A DNA stretch of 64,000 nt from Stappia sp. Its GTDB lineage: Bacteria > Pseudomonadota > Alphaproteobacteria > Rhizobiales > Stappiaceae. Shown one piece after another: positions 55,354 through 64,000 of this stretch (the first letter of the stretch is position 1; every line of letters starts with the position of its first letter). The position numbers were made by a program, and so were the translations under genes. The stretch spans positions 2,492,939 through 2,556,938 of the forward strand of contig NZ_CP157793.1 of assembly GCF_040110915.1 (NCBI RefSeq), written 5' to 3'. A model generated the notes under the pieces. It ran no database searches and was not told the DNA's origin. It saw only the letters and a list, made by a program, of their open reading frames with translations.

Positions 55354-56454
55354 ATGAACACCCCCGACCTTCCACGCGGCACGCCGCTGTCGCTGACCGG
55401 CCCGCCCCGTGCGCGCGGCGCCGGCCAGGCCGCACAGGCCGCACGGAGCGGCGTCACACGGGCGGCCGTCGCCGAGGCCACGCTCGCCCGCGTGAGTCAG
55501 GCCCGCGCCGACGGCCTGATCGACGCCGAGGCGGAGCGCTATCTGGCCGCGCAACGGGATTTCGCAGAGACCCAAGATCCCGCCTCCATGGAGGAACTGC
55601 GCGGGATCGCCGAAGGCTTCGGTCTCGACCTCGACGACCTCTTCGCGCATCTGCATCTCGGCATCCTGCGCGATCTGGCGCAAGGCGCGCGCGCCGACGA
55701 GGACGGCTGCTCGGCACTCGCCCTCGTCGGCGACGACGCCGGGCCGCTGGTCGCGAAGAACCGCGACTTCGCCGGCACGCATCTGGGGGTTCAGAGCGTG
55801 GCGCGCCACGAGGGCCCCGACATCGACACCGGCGCGCTCCTGTGTGTCGGCAGTCTCGGCGCGCCCGGCGCCTATTCCAGCGGCATGAACGCCGCCGGCC
55901 TGGTTCTGGTGGATACGCAAGTCGGCGTGCGCCGGCATCGCGTCGGCTGGCTGCGCTATTTCCTCATGACCCGGATCCTCGCCACCTGCCGCACGGTGGA
56001 CGACGCCGTCCGGCTGGTGCGCGCGCGCCCGCATGCCGGCGGCGGAACGCTGGTCCTCGCCGATGCGCAAGGGGCGAGCGCGGCCATCGAACTCGGCGCC
56101 GAGACGGTCGCGGTGGAGCGCGCCGCCCCGGTCTGGCGCACCAATCACTTCGTGAGTCGGGAGCTTGCCGGCGACACCCTGCCGGCGCGCGACGACCGTG
56201 TCGCGGAAAACTCGCGCCGGCGTTTCGCAGCGCTTGAGGCGCAGCTGCCCGGAACACCCCCGACGGCGGCGGCGCTGATGCGGCTGATGGCCCAGCACGC
56301 GGACGAGACCCCGCACGCCGGCCCGCTGTGCCAGCATCCCGCCGGCGACGATGCCCGGACCATTTCCTCGACGGTTTATTGCGTTGCCGATCACCGTCTA
56401 TATTTTCACGAGGGCAATCCGTGTCGCGGGGACTGGACGCATTTCACCCTGTAA
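55354..56454 (+). CDS. C45-family autoprocessing hydrolase/acyltransferase
   Basis: A 366-residue protein of peptidase family C45, the fold of isopenicillin N acyltransferase. Precursors self-cleave before a cysteine, which becomes the N-terminal nucleophile; here that is Gly118-Cys119 in DEDGCSALAL. VAKNRDFAG, GMNAAGLVLVDTQVG and RTNHFVS are family motifs. The protein likely hydrolyses an amide bond in the compound brought in by the ABC importer. It has no signal peptide, so it acts in the cytoplasm. Confidence 0.87.
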   Translation: MNTPDLPRGTPLSLTGPPRARGAGQAAQAARSGVTRAAVAEATLARVSQARADGLIDAEAERYLAAQRDFAETQDPASMEELRGIAEGFGLDLDDLFAHLHLGILRDLAQGARADEDGCSALALVGDDAGPLVAKNRDFAGTHLGVQSVARHEGPDIDTGALLCVGSLGAPGAYSSGMNAAGLVLVDTQVGVRRHRVGWLRYFLMTRILATCRTVDDAVRLVRARPHAGGGTLVLADAQGASAAIELGAETVAVERAAPVWRTNHFVSRELAGDTLPARDDRVAENSRRRFAALEAQLPGTPPTAAALMRLMAQHADETPHAGPLCQHPAGDDARTISSTVYCVADHRLYFHEGNPCRGDWTHFTL

Positions 56455-56498
56455 CCGTGTCCCGCCCCGCCGCACGACCGGGCCGGACGGGAGACAGC

Positions 56499-57532
<1,034 letters not shown>

Positions 57533-57539
<7 letters not shown>

Positions 57540-57549
57540 ATCTCACGCA
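57533..57549 (+). promoter_or_regulatory. Upstream activator sequence overlapping activator stop codon
   Basis: TGCGTGA-ATC-TCACGCA, the same dyad as at 49647-49663, with identical arms and one spacer base different. It spans the activator's TGA stop (57537-57539) and is centred 102 bp upstream of the second sigma-54 promoter, the same distance as in the ABC operon. Confidence 0.8.
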
Positions 57550-57642
57550 GGCCCGCGCGCATTCAACGCGCGCCTCTGCCGCGCCACCCTGAATTTTCCA
57601 TTTTTTATCATGAAAACAATCACTTGAAAAAATTCTCCGGAT

Positions 57643-57658
57643 TGGCACGTGCCGTGCT
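57643..57658 (+). promoter_or_regulatory. Sigma-54 (-24/-12) promoter of the DUF1446 operon
   Basis: TGGCACG-TGCC-GTGCT: the -24 GG and -12 GC are 12 bases apart and only one position (G for the first T of TTGC) departs from consensus. It lies 39 bp before the start codon. AT-rich DNA at 57591-57635 separates it from the activator site. Confidence 0.85.
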
Positions 57659-57696
57659 TGGCACCGGGTGAACTGCGTTCATATCGGAGAAGCCAC

Positions 57697-59076
57697 ATGA
57701 AATCGCTCAAGGTCATTTGTCCGAACGGACATCTGGGCTTCGCGCCCCTCAAGACGGAGAGCTTCCGCATCGGGGTCGACGCCGGACCCGACTACATCGC
57801 CGCCGACTCGGGCAGCGACGACATCGGCCCCGTGCCGCTGGGCAGCGACACCTGCGCAAGCCCCAGGGCCTGGCAGGAACACGACCTGGAGGCGATGCTC
57901 CTGGCCGCCCGCGAGACCGGAAAGCCGATGATCATCGGCTCGGCGGGCGACACGGGCTCCAACAGCCGCGTGGACATGTACGTCCAGATCATTCGCGACC
58001 TTGCGAAAAAGCACGGGCTCGCGCCGTTCAAGCTCGGCTGGTTCTATTCCGAGGTCGACAAGGAGATCGTGCGCGGCAAGATCCGTTCGGGCTCGCGCGT
58101 GCTCGGTCTCGACGGACGCGCGGACCTCGACGAGGCCGAACTCGACGCCTCCGAGCGCATCGTCGCCATGGCCGGCGTGCATCCCTTCCTGAAGCTCCTC
58201 AAAGAGGGCTGCGACGTCATCATCGGCGGGCGCGCCTCCGACAGCGCGGTCTTCGCCTCCGCCGCCCTGCACGAGGGCCATGCCGAGGCCGAGGCCTACT
58301 ACCTCGGCAAGGTCCTGGAGTGCGCGTCGTTTTGCGCCGAGCCCTATGGCGCAAAGGAAACCGTGATGGGCGAGATCGCGCCGGGCAAGGTCGAGGTCAC
58401 GGCCATGAGCCCCGACCAGCGCTGCACGATCGCCTCGGTCGCCGGCCACGCCATGTACGAGCGCTCCAACCCGTTCCACGAATATGTGGCCGGCGGTCTG
58501 CTCGACATGACCGACTGCCACTACGAACAGGTCGCGGAGAAGACCACCCGCGTCACCGGCATGCGGTTCGAGCCGGCCGACGAATTTCGCGTGAAGCTCG
58601 AGGGCTCGGGCAAGCTCGGCGAACGCTTCGTCGGCATGGCCGGCATTCGCGACCCCTACACGATCGCCCATGTGGACGACGTGATCGCCTGGGCCCGGGC
58701 GCAGGTGGTCGAGCGCTTCGGCGAGACCGGCTGGTCGCTGCATTACAATGTCTTCGGGCGAGACGGCATCATGGGCGAGATGGAGCCCCTGCGCGACAAG
58801 CCCGCGCACGAGCTGCTCGTGCTCGTCCAGGGCGTCGCCCCGACGCGGGAGATGGCGGAGGAACTCACCATGACCGGCACCCGCCAGCTCTTCTACGCCC
58901 GGCTGCCGGACGTCAAGGGCACCGCCGGCGGCGTGTCCTTTGTCTTCGACGAGGTGATGGAGGCAAGCCCCGCCTACCGCTGGACCGTGAACCACACCAT
59001 GGCGGTCGACGATCCGCTCGACCTCTTTCCCACCTTCACCGAAACCGTCGGCGCAGATCACATGGAGACGGCATGA
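57697..59076 (+). CDS. DUF1446 (AtuA-like) family protein
   Basis: A 459-residue protein of the acyclic terpene utilisation AtuA/DUF1446 family, whose biochemical function is not established. Conserved blocks include SGSDDIGPVPLGSDTCA, MIIGSAGDTGSNSRVD, VIIGGRASDSAVFASAAL and AGHAMYERSNPFHEY. There is no signal peptide or membrane segment. GGAGAA precedes the ATG. It is the first gene after the second sigma-54 promoter, overlapping its DUF4387 partner by ATGA. Confidence 0.88.
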   Translation: MKSLKVICPNGHLGFAPLKTESFRIGVDAGPDYIAADSGSDDIGPVPLGSDTCASPRAWQEHDLEAMLLAARETGKPMIIGSAGDTGSNSRVDMYVQIIRDLAKKHGLAPFKLGWFYSEVDKEIVRGKIRSGSRVLGLDGRADLDEAELDASERIVAMAGVHPFLKLLKEGCDVIIGGRASDSAVFASAALHEGHAEAEAYYLGKVLECASFCAEPYGAKETVMGEIAPGKVEVTAMSPDQRCTIASVAGHAMYERSNPFHEYVAGGLLDMTDCHYEQVAEKTTRVTGMRFEPADEFRVKLEGSGKLGERFVGMAGIRDPYTIAHVDDVIAWARAQVVERFGETGWSLHYNVFGRDGIMGEMEPLRDKPAHELLVLVQGVAPTREMAEELTMTGTRQLFYARLPDVKGTAGGVSFVFDEVMEASPAYRWTVNHTMAVDDPLDLFPTFTETVGADHMETA

Positions 59077-59402
59077 TGGCCCCCCGCAAGCTGAGCGACC
59101 TCGCAAAGACCATCCGCTCGAAGAACGCGGGCACGGACAAGATCACCTTCGACGTGATCTTCCGCGAACGCGACGTCTACGAAGCGGTGAAACGCAGCCG
59201 GGTGCTCACCCGCGAAACCATCGCCGCGCTTTACCGCATCTCGGACAACCGGATCACGGATTTCGTGGAGTACGATCCGGCGAATGCCATCAAGTTCACG
59301 ATCCTGCGGCCCCGCCCGAGCGGCAGCCCGGGCGATCCCGACATCTTCGGCGCCCAGCAATACGCTCCGCTGCTGGACATCGAGGTGCCGATCGACGCCT
59401 GA
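59073..59402 (+). CDS. DUF4387 family protein
   Basis: A 109-residue protein of the DUF4387 family, function unknown, commonly encoded directly after DUF1446 proteins. LAKTIRSKNAGTDKITFDVIF is the typical N-terminal stretch, and ISDNRITDFVEYDPANAIKFT and the DIFGAQQYAPLLDIEV end are conserved-looking. The ATGA overlap with the DUF1446 gene suggests a two-subunit complex. Confidence 0.87.
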   Translation: MMAPRKLSDLAKTIRSKNAGTDKITFDVIFRERDVYEAVKRSRVLTRETIAALYRISDNRITDFVEYDPANAIKFTILRPRPSGSPGDPDIFGAQQYAPLLDIEVPIDA

Positions 59403-59426
59403 CGGACTTCGGTGCGGCCCGCCGCC

Positions 59427-60998
59427 TCAGCGCGTCGGGCCGTCCGGGTCCGTTTCCGGCGTGCAATCGGACGCGGCGGCCGGATCGGTGCCGTCCTCTC
59501 GGTCTTGATCGGTGCCGGGCTCGGGAAACAGTTCGGCCTGCGTCGCGTCCGGTTCGCACGCCGCCGGGTCGTCGCGCACGGTTCCGTCCTCGAGCGGATC
59601 GGAGCCGACCAGTTCCTCCGGCACGATGTCGCCCGGCGCGAAGCCCCGGCGCCGGCGCTCGCGTACCTCGTCGAGGATCTTGCGCGCCACCTCCGGCTTG
59701 CTGTTCATCAGCCGGTGGAGGTCGCCGGCTTCCAGCACCATGAGCTGGGTCGCCTCCAGCGCCGTGACCGACGCCAGGCGCCGGCGTCCGCCCAGGATCG
59801 CCATCTCGCCGAAGAAGGCGCCCTCCTCCAGCCGGGCGCGCGTGTGATCGAGATCCACCTCGACCGCGCCGCGCGCGATGAAATACATGCTCGTCGCCTC
59901 CTCGCCAACGCGCGTGATCACCTGCCCGCCATCGACCGAGAGCGCGCGCAGCAGCTTGGCGATTTCCGCGATTTCCGAGGCTTTCAGGTCCTCGAACAGC
60001 GGCACGCTGGCCACCATGCCCCAGGTCACCACGAAATCGCGGGCATGGATCTCACGCGCGAACGCCGTCGCCACAATGCCGATGGGCAGCGCGAACAGCC
60101 CGTAGCCCATCAGCATGACGAGCCCGCCGAGCACCTTGCCGACCGCCGTCACCGGCGTGACGTCGCCGTAGCCGACCGTCGTGAGCGTGGCGAGCGCCCA
60201 CCACATGGCATCGGGAATCGTGCCGAGTTTTTCAGGCTGCACGTCGCGTTCGACCAGATACATCGCCGTCGCCGCCAGCAGCATGACGCCGAAGATGATC
60301 ACCAGGCTCGCGGCAAGGGCGTGACGCTCGCCGGCGATTGCATTGGCGAGCGAGCGCAGCGCCGGCGAATAGCGTGCAAGCTTGAAGAAGCGCAGCAGCC
60401 GCAGAACCACCAGCGCCTTGAAGTCGGCCGCCGGCAGCACGAAGCCGAGCAGAAAGGGCAGGACGGCCAGCAGATCGATGATCGCGGGCAGCTGGACCGC
60501 ATAGCGCAGCCGCGCGGTCACGGGGCGAAGCCGGCGAAACGGCGGGTGCAGATCGGCCACCCAGAGCCGGGCCAGATATTCGATCAGAAAGGCGAGGCCC
60601 GCCGCGAATTCGAGGATCTGAAACGCATCGCGCCAGCGCGCCTCGATCGACGGCACCGTTTCCAGGACCACCAGGACCACGGTGGCGAAGATGAACACGA
60701 CCAGCAGCCGGTCCACCCAGATGCCCTGCCGGTCGCCGGCCGATCCCAGTTCCAGCCAGCGGTAGAGCCGGCGCTTGGCGGGGCTCGCCTTGGCGAACAC
60801 CCCGCTGGGGCGCGCGCCTTCCGTGATCCCGGCGCCGATGATGTCCAGCGGCTCCGCCTCGGGCGACGCCGTGCCGGGCTCCGACCCGGCCTGTGTCCCC
60901 CGAGAGCCCGAACGAGAGCCCGAAATCCCCTGCGCCCCTTCGGTCGATGTTTGCCGATCGGCGCCCGGTGTTTCGGAGCGTTCGCGACCGGCGGTCAT
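59427..60998 (-). CDS. Cyclic-nucleotide-gated potassium channel
   Basis: A 523-residue channel of the MlotiK1 type. After a disordered N-terminus (about 1-90) come six membrane helices (first about 97-113), an S4-like basic helix (VLRLLRFFKLARYSPALRSL, 198-217) and the potassium filter TVGYGD (274-279). A C-terminal cyclic-nucleotide-binding domain has its phosphate cassette at 394-411 (AFFGEMAILGGRRRLAS), with the arginine expected to hold the cyclic phosphate. A further acidic tail of about 75 residues follows. The ends are longer than in MlotiK1. Confidence 0.9.
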   Translation of the reverse strand: MTAGRERSETPGADRQTSTEGAQGISGSRSGSRGTQAGSEPGTASPEAEPLDIIGAGITEGARPSGVFAKASPAKRRLYRWLELGSAGDRQGIWVDRLLVVFIFATVVLVVLETVPSIEARWRDAFQILEFAAGLAFLIEYLARLWVADLHPPFRRLRPVTARLRYAVQLPAIIDLLAVLPFLLGFVLPAADFKALVVLRLLRFFKLARYSPALRSLANAIAGERHALAASLVIIFGVMLLAATAMYLVERDVQPEKLGTIPDAMWWALATLTTVGYGDVTPVTAVGKVLGGLVMLMGYGLFALPIGIVATAFAREIHARDFVVTWGMVASVPLFEDLKASEIAEIAKLLRALSVDGGQVITRVGEEATSMYFIARGAVEVDLDHTRARLEEGAFFGEMAILGGRRRLASVTALEATQLMVLEAGDLHRLMNSKPEVARKILDEVRERRRRGFAPGDIVPEELVGSDPLEDGTVRDDPAACEPDATQAELFPEPGTDQDREDGTDPAAASDCTPETDPDGPTR

Positions 60999-61002
60999 GG
61001 CC

Positions 61003-63681
61003 TCAGGCCTCCGTCAGGCTCGCGCTGTCGGCCATCGCGGCGGCGATCGCCTCGAAGGCCTCGTCCGCCTTCGTGGCGTCGGTGCCACCGGCCTGCGCCA
61101 TGTCGGGCCGGCCGCCGCCGCCCCGCCCGCCGAGCGCGGCCGAGCCGACGCGCACCAGATCGACCGCGTTGAAGCGCCCGGTCGCATCCTCCGTCACCGC
61201 GACGACGATCGAGGCCTTGTTGTCCTCGCCCTTGTTGATCAGCGCCACGACACCGGTGCCGACCTGCTGCTTCGCCTGATCGGCCAGACCCTTGAGGTCC
61301 TTGGGATTCAGCCCCTCCACGGCGCGCGCCATCAGCTTGACGCCGGCGACCTCGCGCAGGCCCGCGTCGCCGGCCTCGCCGCCGCCGCCCATCGCGAGCT
61401 TCTTGCGCGTGTCGGCGAGCTCGCGCTCCAGCTTGCGCTTTTCCTCGACAAGCGCGGCCACCCGGGCCGCCGCATCGCCGGGCGCGACCTTGAGCGCGGC
61501 GGCGATCTCGCGCACCCGCTGGTCCTGCTCGCCGAGATAGCGCCGCGCCGCATCGCCGGTGAGCGCCTCGATCCGCCGCACCCCGGCGGCGACCGCGCCT
61601 TCCGCGACCAGCGTCACCAGACCGATATCGCCGGTGCGTTGCACGTGGGTGCCGCCGCACAGTTCGAGCGAATAGGTCTTGCCCGTCTTGGACCCGCGGG
61701 TCGCCGTGCCCATAGACACGACGCGGACCTCCTCGCCGTATTTCTCGCCGAAGAGCGCCATGGCGCCCTGTTCGATGGCATCGTCGACGCCCATCAGGCG
61801 CGTTTCGACAGCCGCGTTCTGCAGAACGACCTCATTGGAAATCGCCTCGACCTCGCGCAGCTCCGCGTCCGACATCGGCTTGGGGTGAGAGAAGTCGAAA
61901 CGCAGCCGGTCCGGGCCGACCAGCGAGCCCTTCTGCGCCACATGGGTGCCGAGCACCTCCCGCAGCGCCTCATGCACCAGATGGGTCGCTGAGTGGTTCG
62001 CCCGGATCGCGCCGCGCCGACGGCCGTCCACCTGCAGCTCGACCGCAAGCCCCACCGTCGCCTTGCCGGAGGTCACCGTCACCTCATGCAGGAACAGCCC
62101 GTCGGCCTTCTTCTGCGTGTCGTGCACGACAATCTCGAGCCCCTCGCCGCGGATGGTGCCGGTGTCTCCGACCTGACCGCCCGATTCGCCGTAGAAGGGC
62201 GTCTGGTTGAGGATCACGACCCCGCGCTCGCCCTCCTTCAGCTCCATGGTCTCCGCGCCGTCGCGGACCATGGCGGCGATCACGCCCTCCGCGGTCTCCG
62301 TGTCGTAGCCGAGAAAATCCGTCGCCCCCAGCCGCTCCTTGAGCGTGAACCAGACCGTATCGGTCGCGGCCTCGCCGGAGCCGGACCAGGCGGCGCGCGC
62401 CTCGGCCCGCTGGCGCTCCATGGCCGCCTTGAAGCCGTCGGTGTCGACCGAAATGCCGCGCGCGCGCAGCGCGTCCTGCGTCAGATCGAGCGGGAAGCCA
62501 TAGGTGTCGTAGAGCTTGAAGGCGGTCTCGCCGTCGAACTCCGCGCCTTCGCCGAGATCGGCGCTGGCCTCGTCGAGCAGCGTCAGGCCGCGCGCCAGCG
62601 TCTTGCGGAAGCGGCTCTCCTCCAGCTTCAGCGTCTCGCTGATCAGCGCTTCCGCGCGGCCGAGCTCCGGATAGGCACGCCCCATCTCGCGCACCAGCGT
62701 CGGCACGAGCCGCCACATCAGCGGATCCTCGGCACCGAGCAGATGCGCGTGACGCATGGCGCGGCGCATGATCCGACGCAGCACATAGCCCCGCCCTTCG
62801 TTGGAGGGCAGGACGCCATCGGCGATCAGGAAGCTCGCCGAGCGCAGATGATCGGCGATCACCCGGTGGCTCGCCGCCGCAGCCCCCTCGGCCTCAACGC
62901 CGATTGCGTTTTCCGACGCGGCGATCAGCGCGCGGAACAGGTCGATGTCGTAGTTGTCATGCACGCCCTGAAGCACGGCGGCGATGCGCTCCAGCCCCAT
63001 GCCCGTGTCGATGGACGGACGCGGCAGCGCGACCCGCTCGTCGGGCAGCTGCTCATACTGCATGAAGACGAGATTCCAGATCTCGATGAAGCGGTCGCCG
63101 TCTTCTTCGGCCGAGCCCGGAGGCCCGCCCCAGATGTGCTCGCCATGATCGTAGAAGATTTCCGAACACGGACCGCACGGACCGGTGTCGCCCATCGCCC
63201 AGAAATTATCGGAGGTCGCGATGCGCAGGATCTTGTCGTCGGAGAGCCCGGCGATGCGCTTCCACAGGTCGAAGGCCTCGTCGTCCTCGGCGTAGACGGT
63301 GACGAGCAGCTTGTCCTTCGGCAGCCCGAACTCCTTGGTGATCAGATTCCAGGCCAGCTCGATCGCCCGGTCCTTGAAATAGTCGCCGAAGGAGAAATTG
63401 CCGAGCATCTCGAAGAACGTGTGATGCCGGGCGGTGTAGCCGACATTGTCGAGATCGTTGTGCTTGCCGCCGGCGCGCACGCACTTCTGGGAGCTCGCGG
63501 CGCGGCGATAGTCGCGCGTTTCCAGACCGGTGAAGAGGTTCTTGAAGGGAACCATGCCGGCGTTGGTGAACATCAAGGTGGGATCGTTGCGCGGCACCAG
63601 CGGGCCCGAGGGGACGACCTCATGCCCGTTCTTGGCGAAATAGTCGAGAAATGCCGTCCGGATTTCGTTTACACCGCTCAT
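61003..63681 (-). CDS. alaS: Alanyl-tRNA synthetase
   Basis: An 892-residue class II synthetase that charges tRNA(Ala). Catalytic-domain motifs [16 protein letters not shown] and [18 protein letters not shown] are at the N-terminus; the editing domain has [12 protein letters not shown] and [13 protein letters not shown] (zinc/editing histidines and cysteine); the C-terminal glycine-rich [12 protein letters not shown] segment is complete. [15 protein letters not shown] is the natural start. Its stop is 4 bp from the channel gene's start on the same strand, so the channel may be co-transcribed. Confidence 0.97.
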   Translation of the reverse strand: MSGVNEIRTAFLDYFAKNGHEVVPSGPLVPRNDPTLMFTNAGMVPFKNLFTGLETRDYRRAASSQKCVRAGGKHNDLDNVGYTARHHTFFEMLGNFSFGDYFKDRAIELAWNLITKEFGLPKDKLLVTVYAEDDEAFDLWKRIAGLSDDKILRIATSDNFWAMGDTGPCGPCSEIFYDHGEHIWGGPPGSAEEDGDRFIEIWNLVFMQYEQLPDERVALPRPSIDTGMGLERIAAVLQGVHDNYDIDLFRALIAASENAIGVEAEGAAAASHRVIADHLRSASFLIADGVLPSNEGRGYVLRRIMRRAMRHAHLLGAEDPLMWRLVPTLVREMGRAYPELGRAEALISETLKLEESRFRKTLARGLTLLDEASADLGEGAEFDGETAFKLYDTYGFPLDLTQDALRARGISVDTDGFKAAMERQRAEARAAWSGSGEAATDTVWFTLKERLGATDFLGYDTETAEGVIAAMVRDGAETMELKEGERGVVILNQTPFYGESGGQVGDTGTIRGEGLEIVVHDTQKKADGLFLHEVTVTSGKATVGLAVELQVDGRRRGAIRANHSATHLVHEALREVLGTHVAQKGSLVGPDRLRFDFSHPKPMSDAELREVEAISNEVVLQNAAVETRLMGVDDAIEQGAMALFGEKYGEEVRVVSMGTATRGSKTGKTYSLELCGGTHVQRTGDIGLVTLVAEGAVAAGVRRIEALTGDAARRYLGEQDQRVREIAAALKVAPGDAAARVAALVEEKRKLERELADTRKKLAMGGGGEAGDAGLREVAGVKLMARAVEGLNPKDLKGLADQAKQQVGTGVVALINKGEDNKASIVVAVTEDATGRFNAVDLVRVGSAALGGRGGGGRPDMAQAGGTDATKADEAFEAIAAAMADSASLTEA

Positions 63682-64000
63682 GAAGCTGCCATCCACTGCG
63701 CCGGGCGCTCGCCGCCGCACACCCGTGGGGCGCATGCTCCTCGCGGTCGGGACCGGCCGGCGTCGGACAGGCGCCCGGGCGTGCGAGAAGGCGAAGCGAG
63801 CGCGAACCTTCGATCTTTCGCCGCTTGTAGCCCTGCACCGGCCCCAAGTCCAGCGCGGGACGCGTGCGGCGAAGCAGTCGAAAGAGCGGGCGGCGAAACG
63901 AGCAGCCGCCGCCCCCCTTGAGCATTCACCGGCCTGTTCGAAGGAGAACCGGGCGCCCGGCCCCGCCCTGTACGGCCCCGCCGGTTGTGGCGCCAGGTCG
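63682..64000. other. Region upstream of alaS, to window end
   Basis: 319 bp without a supported gene. It should contain the alaS promoter (leftward). Short open frames here are arginine/alanine-rich with no family resemblance. In many relatives recA lies next upstream, but no part of it is visible. Confidence 0.4.

Noticed and set aside
61993..63921. 642-codon open frame antisense to alaS
   Set aside because: Shadow of alaS; no recognisable domain and continues into non-coding DNA.

Overview
The window is chromosomal DNA from a high-GC alphaproteobacterium, most likely in the Hyphomicrobiales. The pointers are conserved neighbourhoods: a PurS/PurQ/PurL-type purine cluster with a 35-residue membrane protein between purS and purQ, the alphaproteobacterial F1-ATPase zeta inhibitor (DUF1476), purL-bolA-grxD, polyprenyl synthase with a DUF2007 gene and a tRNA1(Val)-type methyltransferase, and a usg gene. 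I do not name a genus. I saw no tRNA, rRNA or CRISPR array.

Layout. 0-2 kb: ispE and purU. 2.1-4.5 kb: four tandem copies of a roughly 316-bp non-coding palindromic repeat, the third split by a complete IS110-family element whose bridge RNA can be read directly: its target guides match the insertion site and its donor guides match the element's own ends. 4.6-7.2 kb: polyprenyl synthase, DUF2007, methyltransferase, usg. 7.4-15 kb: MoxR/VWA pair, LrgAB, two YeeE/YedE half-transporters, L,D-transpeptidase, flavin reductase and a P1-family hydrolase. 15-21.7 kb: a fused indolepyruvate ferredoxin oxidoreductase with a divergent Lrp-type regulator, a FAD amine/amino-acid oxidase and a BASS-like transporter. 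21.8-35.4 kb: rpe and the purine genes purB, purC, purS, purQ and purL with bolA and grxD, interrupted by small accessory genes and tandem repeats. 35.6-47.2 kb: mixed housekeeping genes (Hsp70-like protein, ttcA, rpsD, murI, a TrmJ-type methylase) and small regulators. 47.5-63.7 kb: icd and alaS face each other across a 12-kb accessory segment.

That segment (49-59.4 kb) is the most promising candidate system. An oligopeptide-type ABC importer, a C45-family autoprocessing amidase-like protein, a sigma-54 activator without a sensor domain, and a DUF1446 (AtuA-like)/DUF4387 pair lie in one orientation. Both transcription units begin with good -24/-12 sigma-54 promoters, and each promoter has the same 17-bp palindrome about 100 bp upstream, the second overlapping the activator's stop codon. 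This reads as one self-contained sigma-54 regulon for import and breakdown of an unidentified amide or peptide-like compound.

Two nearly identical inverted repeats (ATTC-N8-GAAT type) lie 28-30 bp upstream of the YeeE/YedE genes and of a Tat-exported metallo-beta-lactamase-fold protein 27 kb away, which suggests a shared sulfide/persulfide-responsive repressor encoded elsewhere. Many intergenic gaps hold tandem palindromic repeats (8, 12, 15, 26, 29 and about 316 bp).
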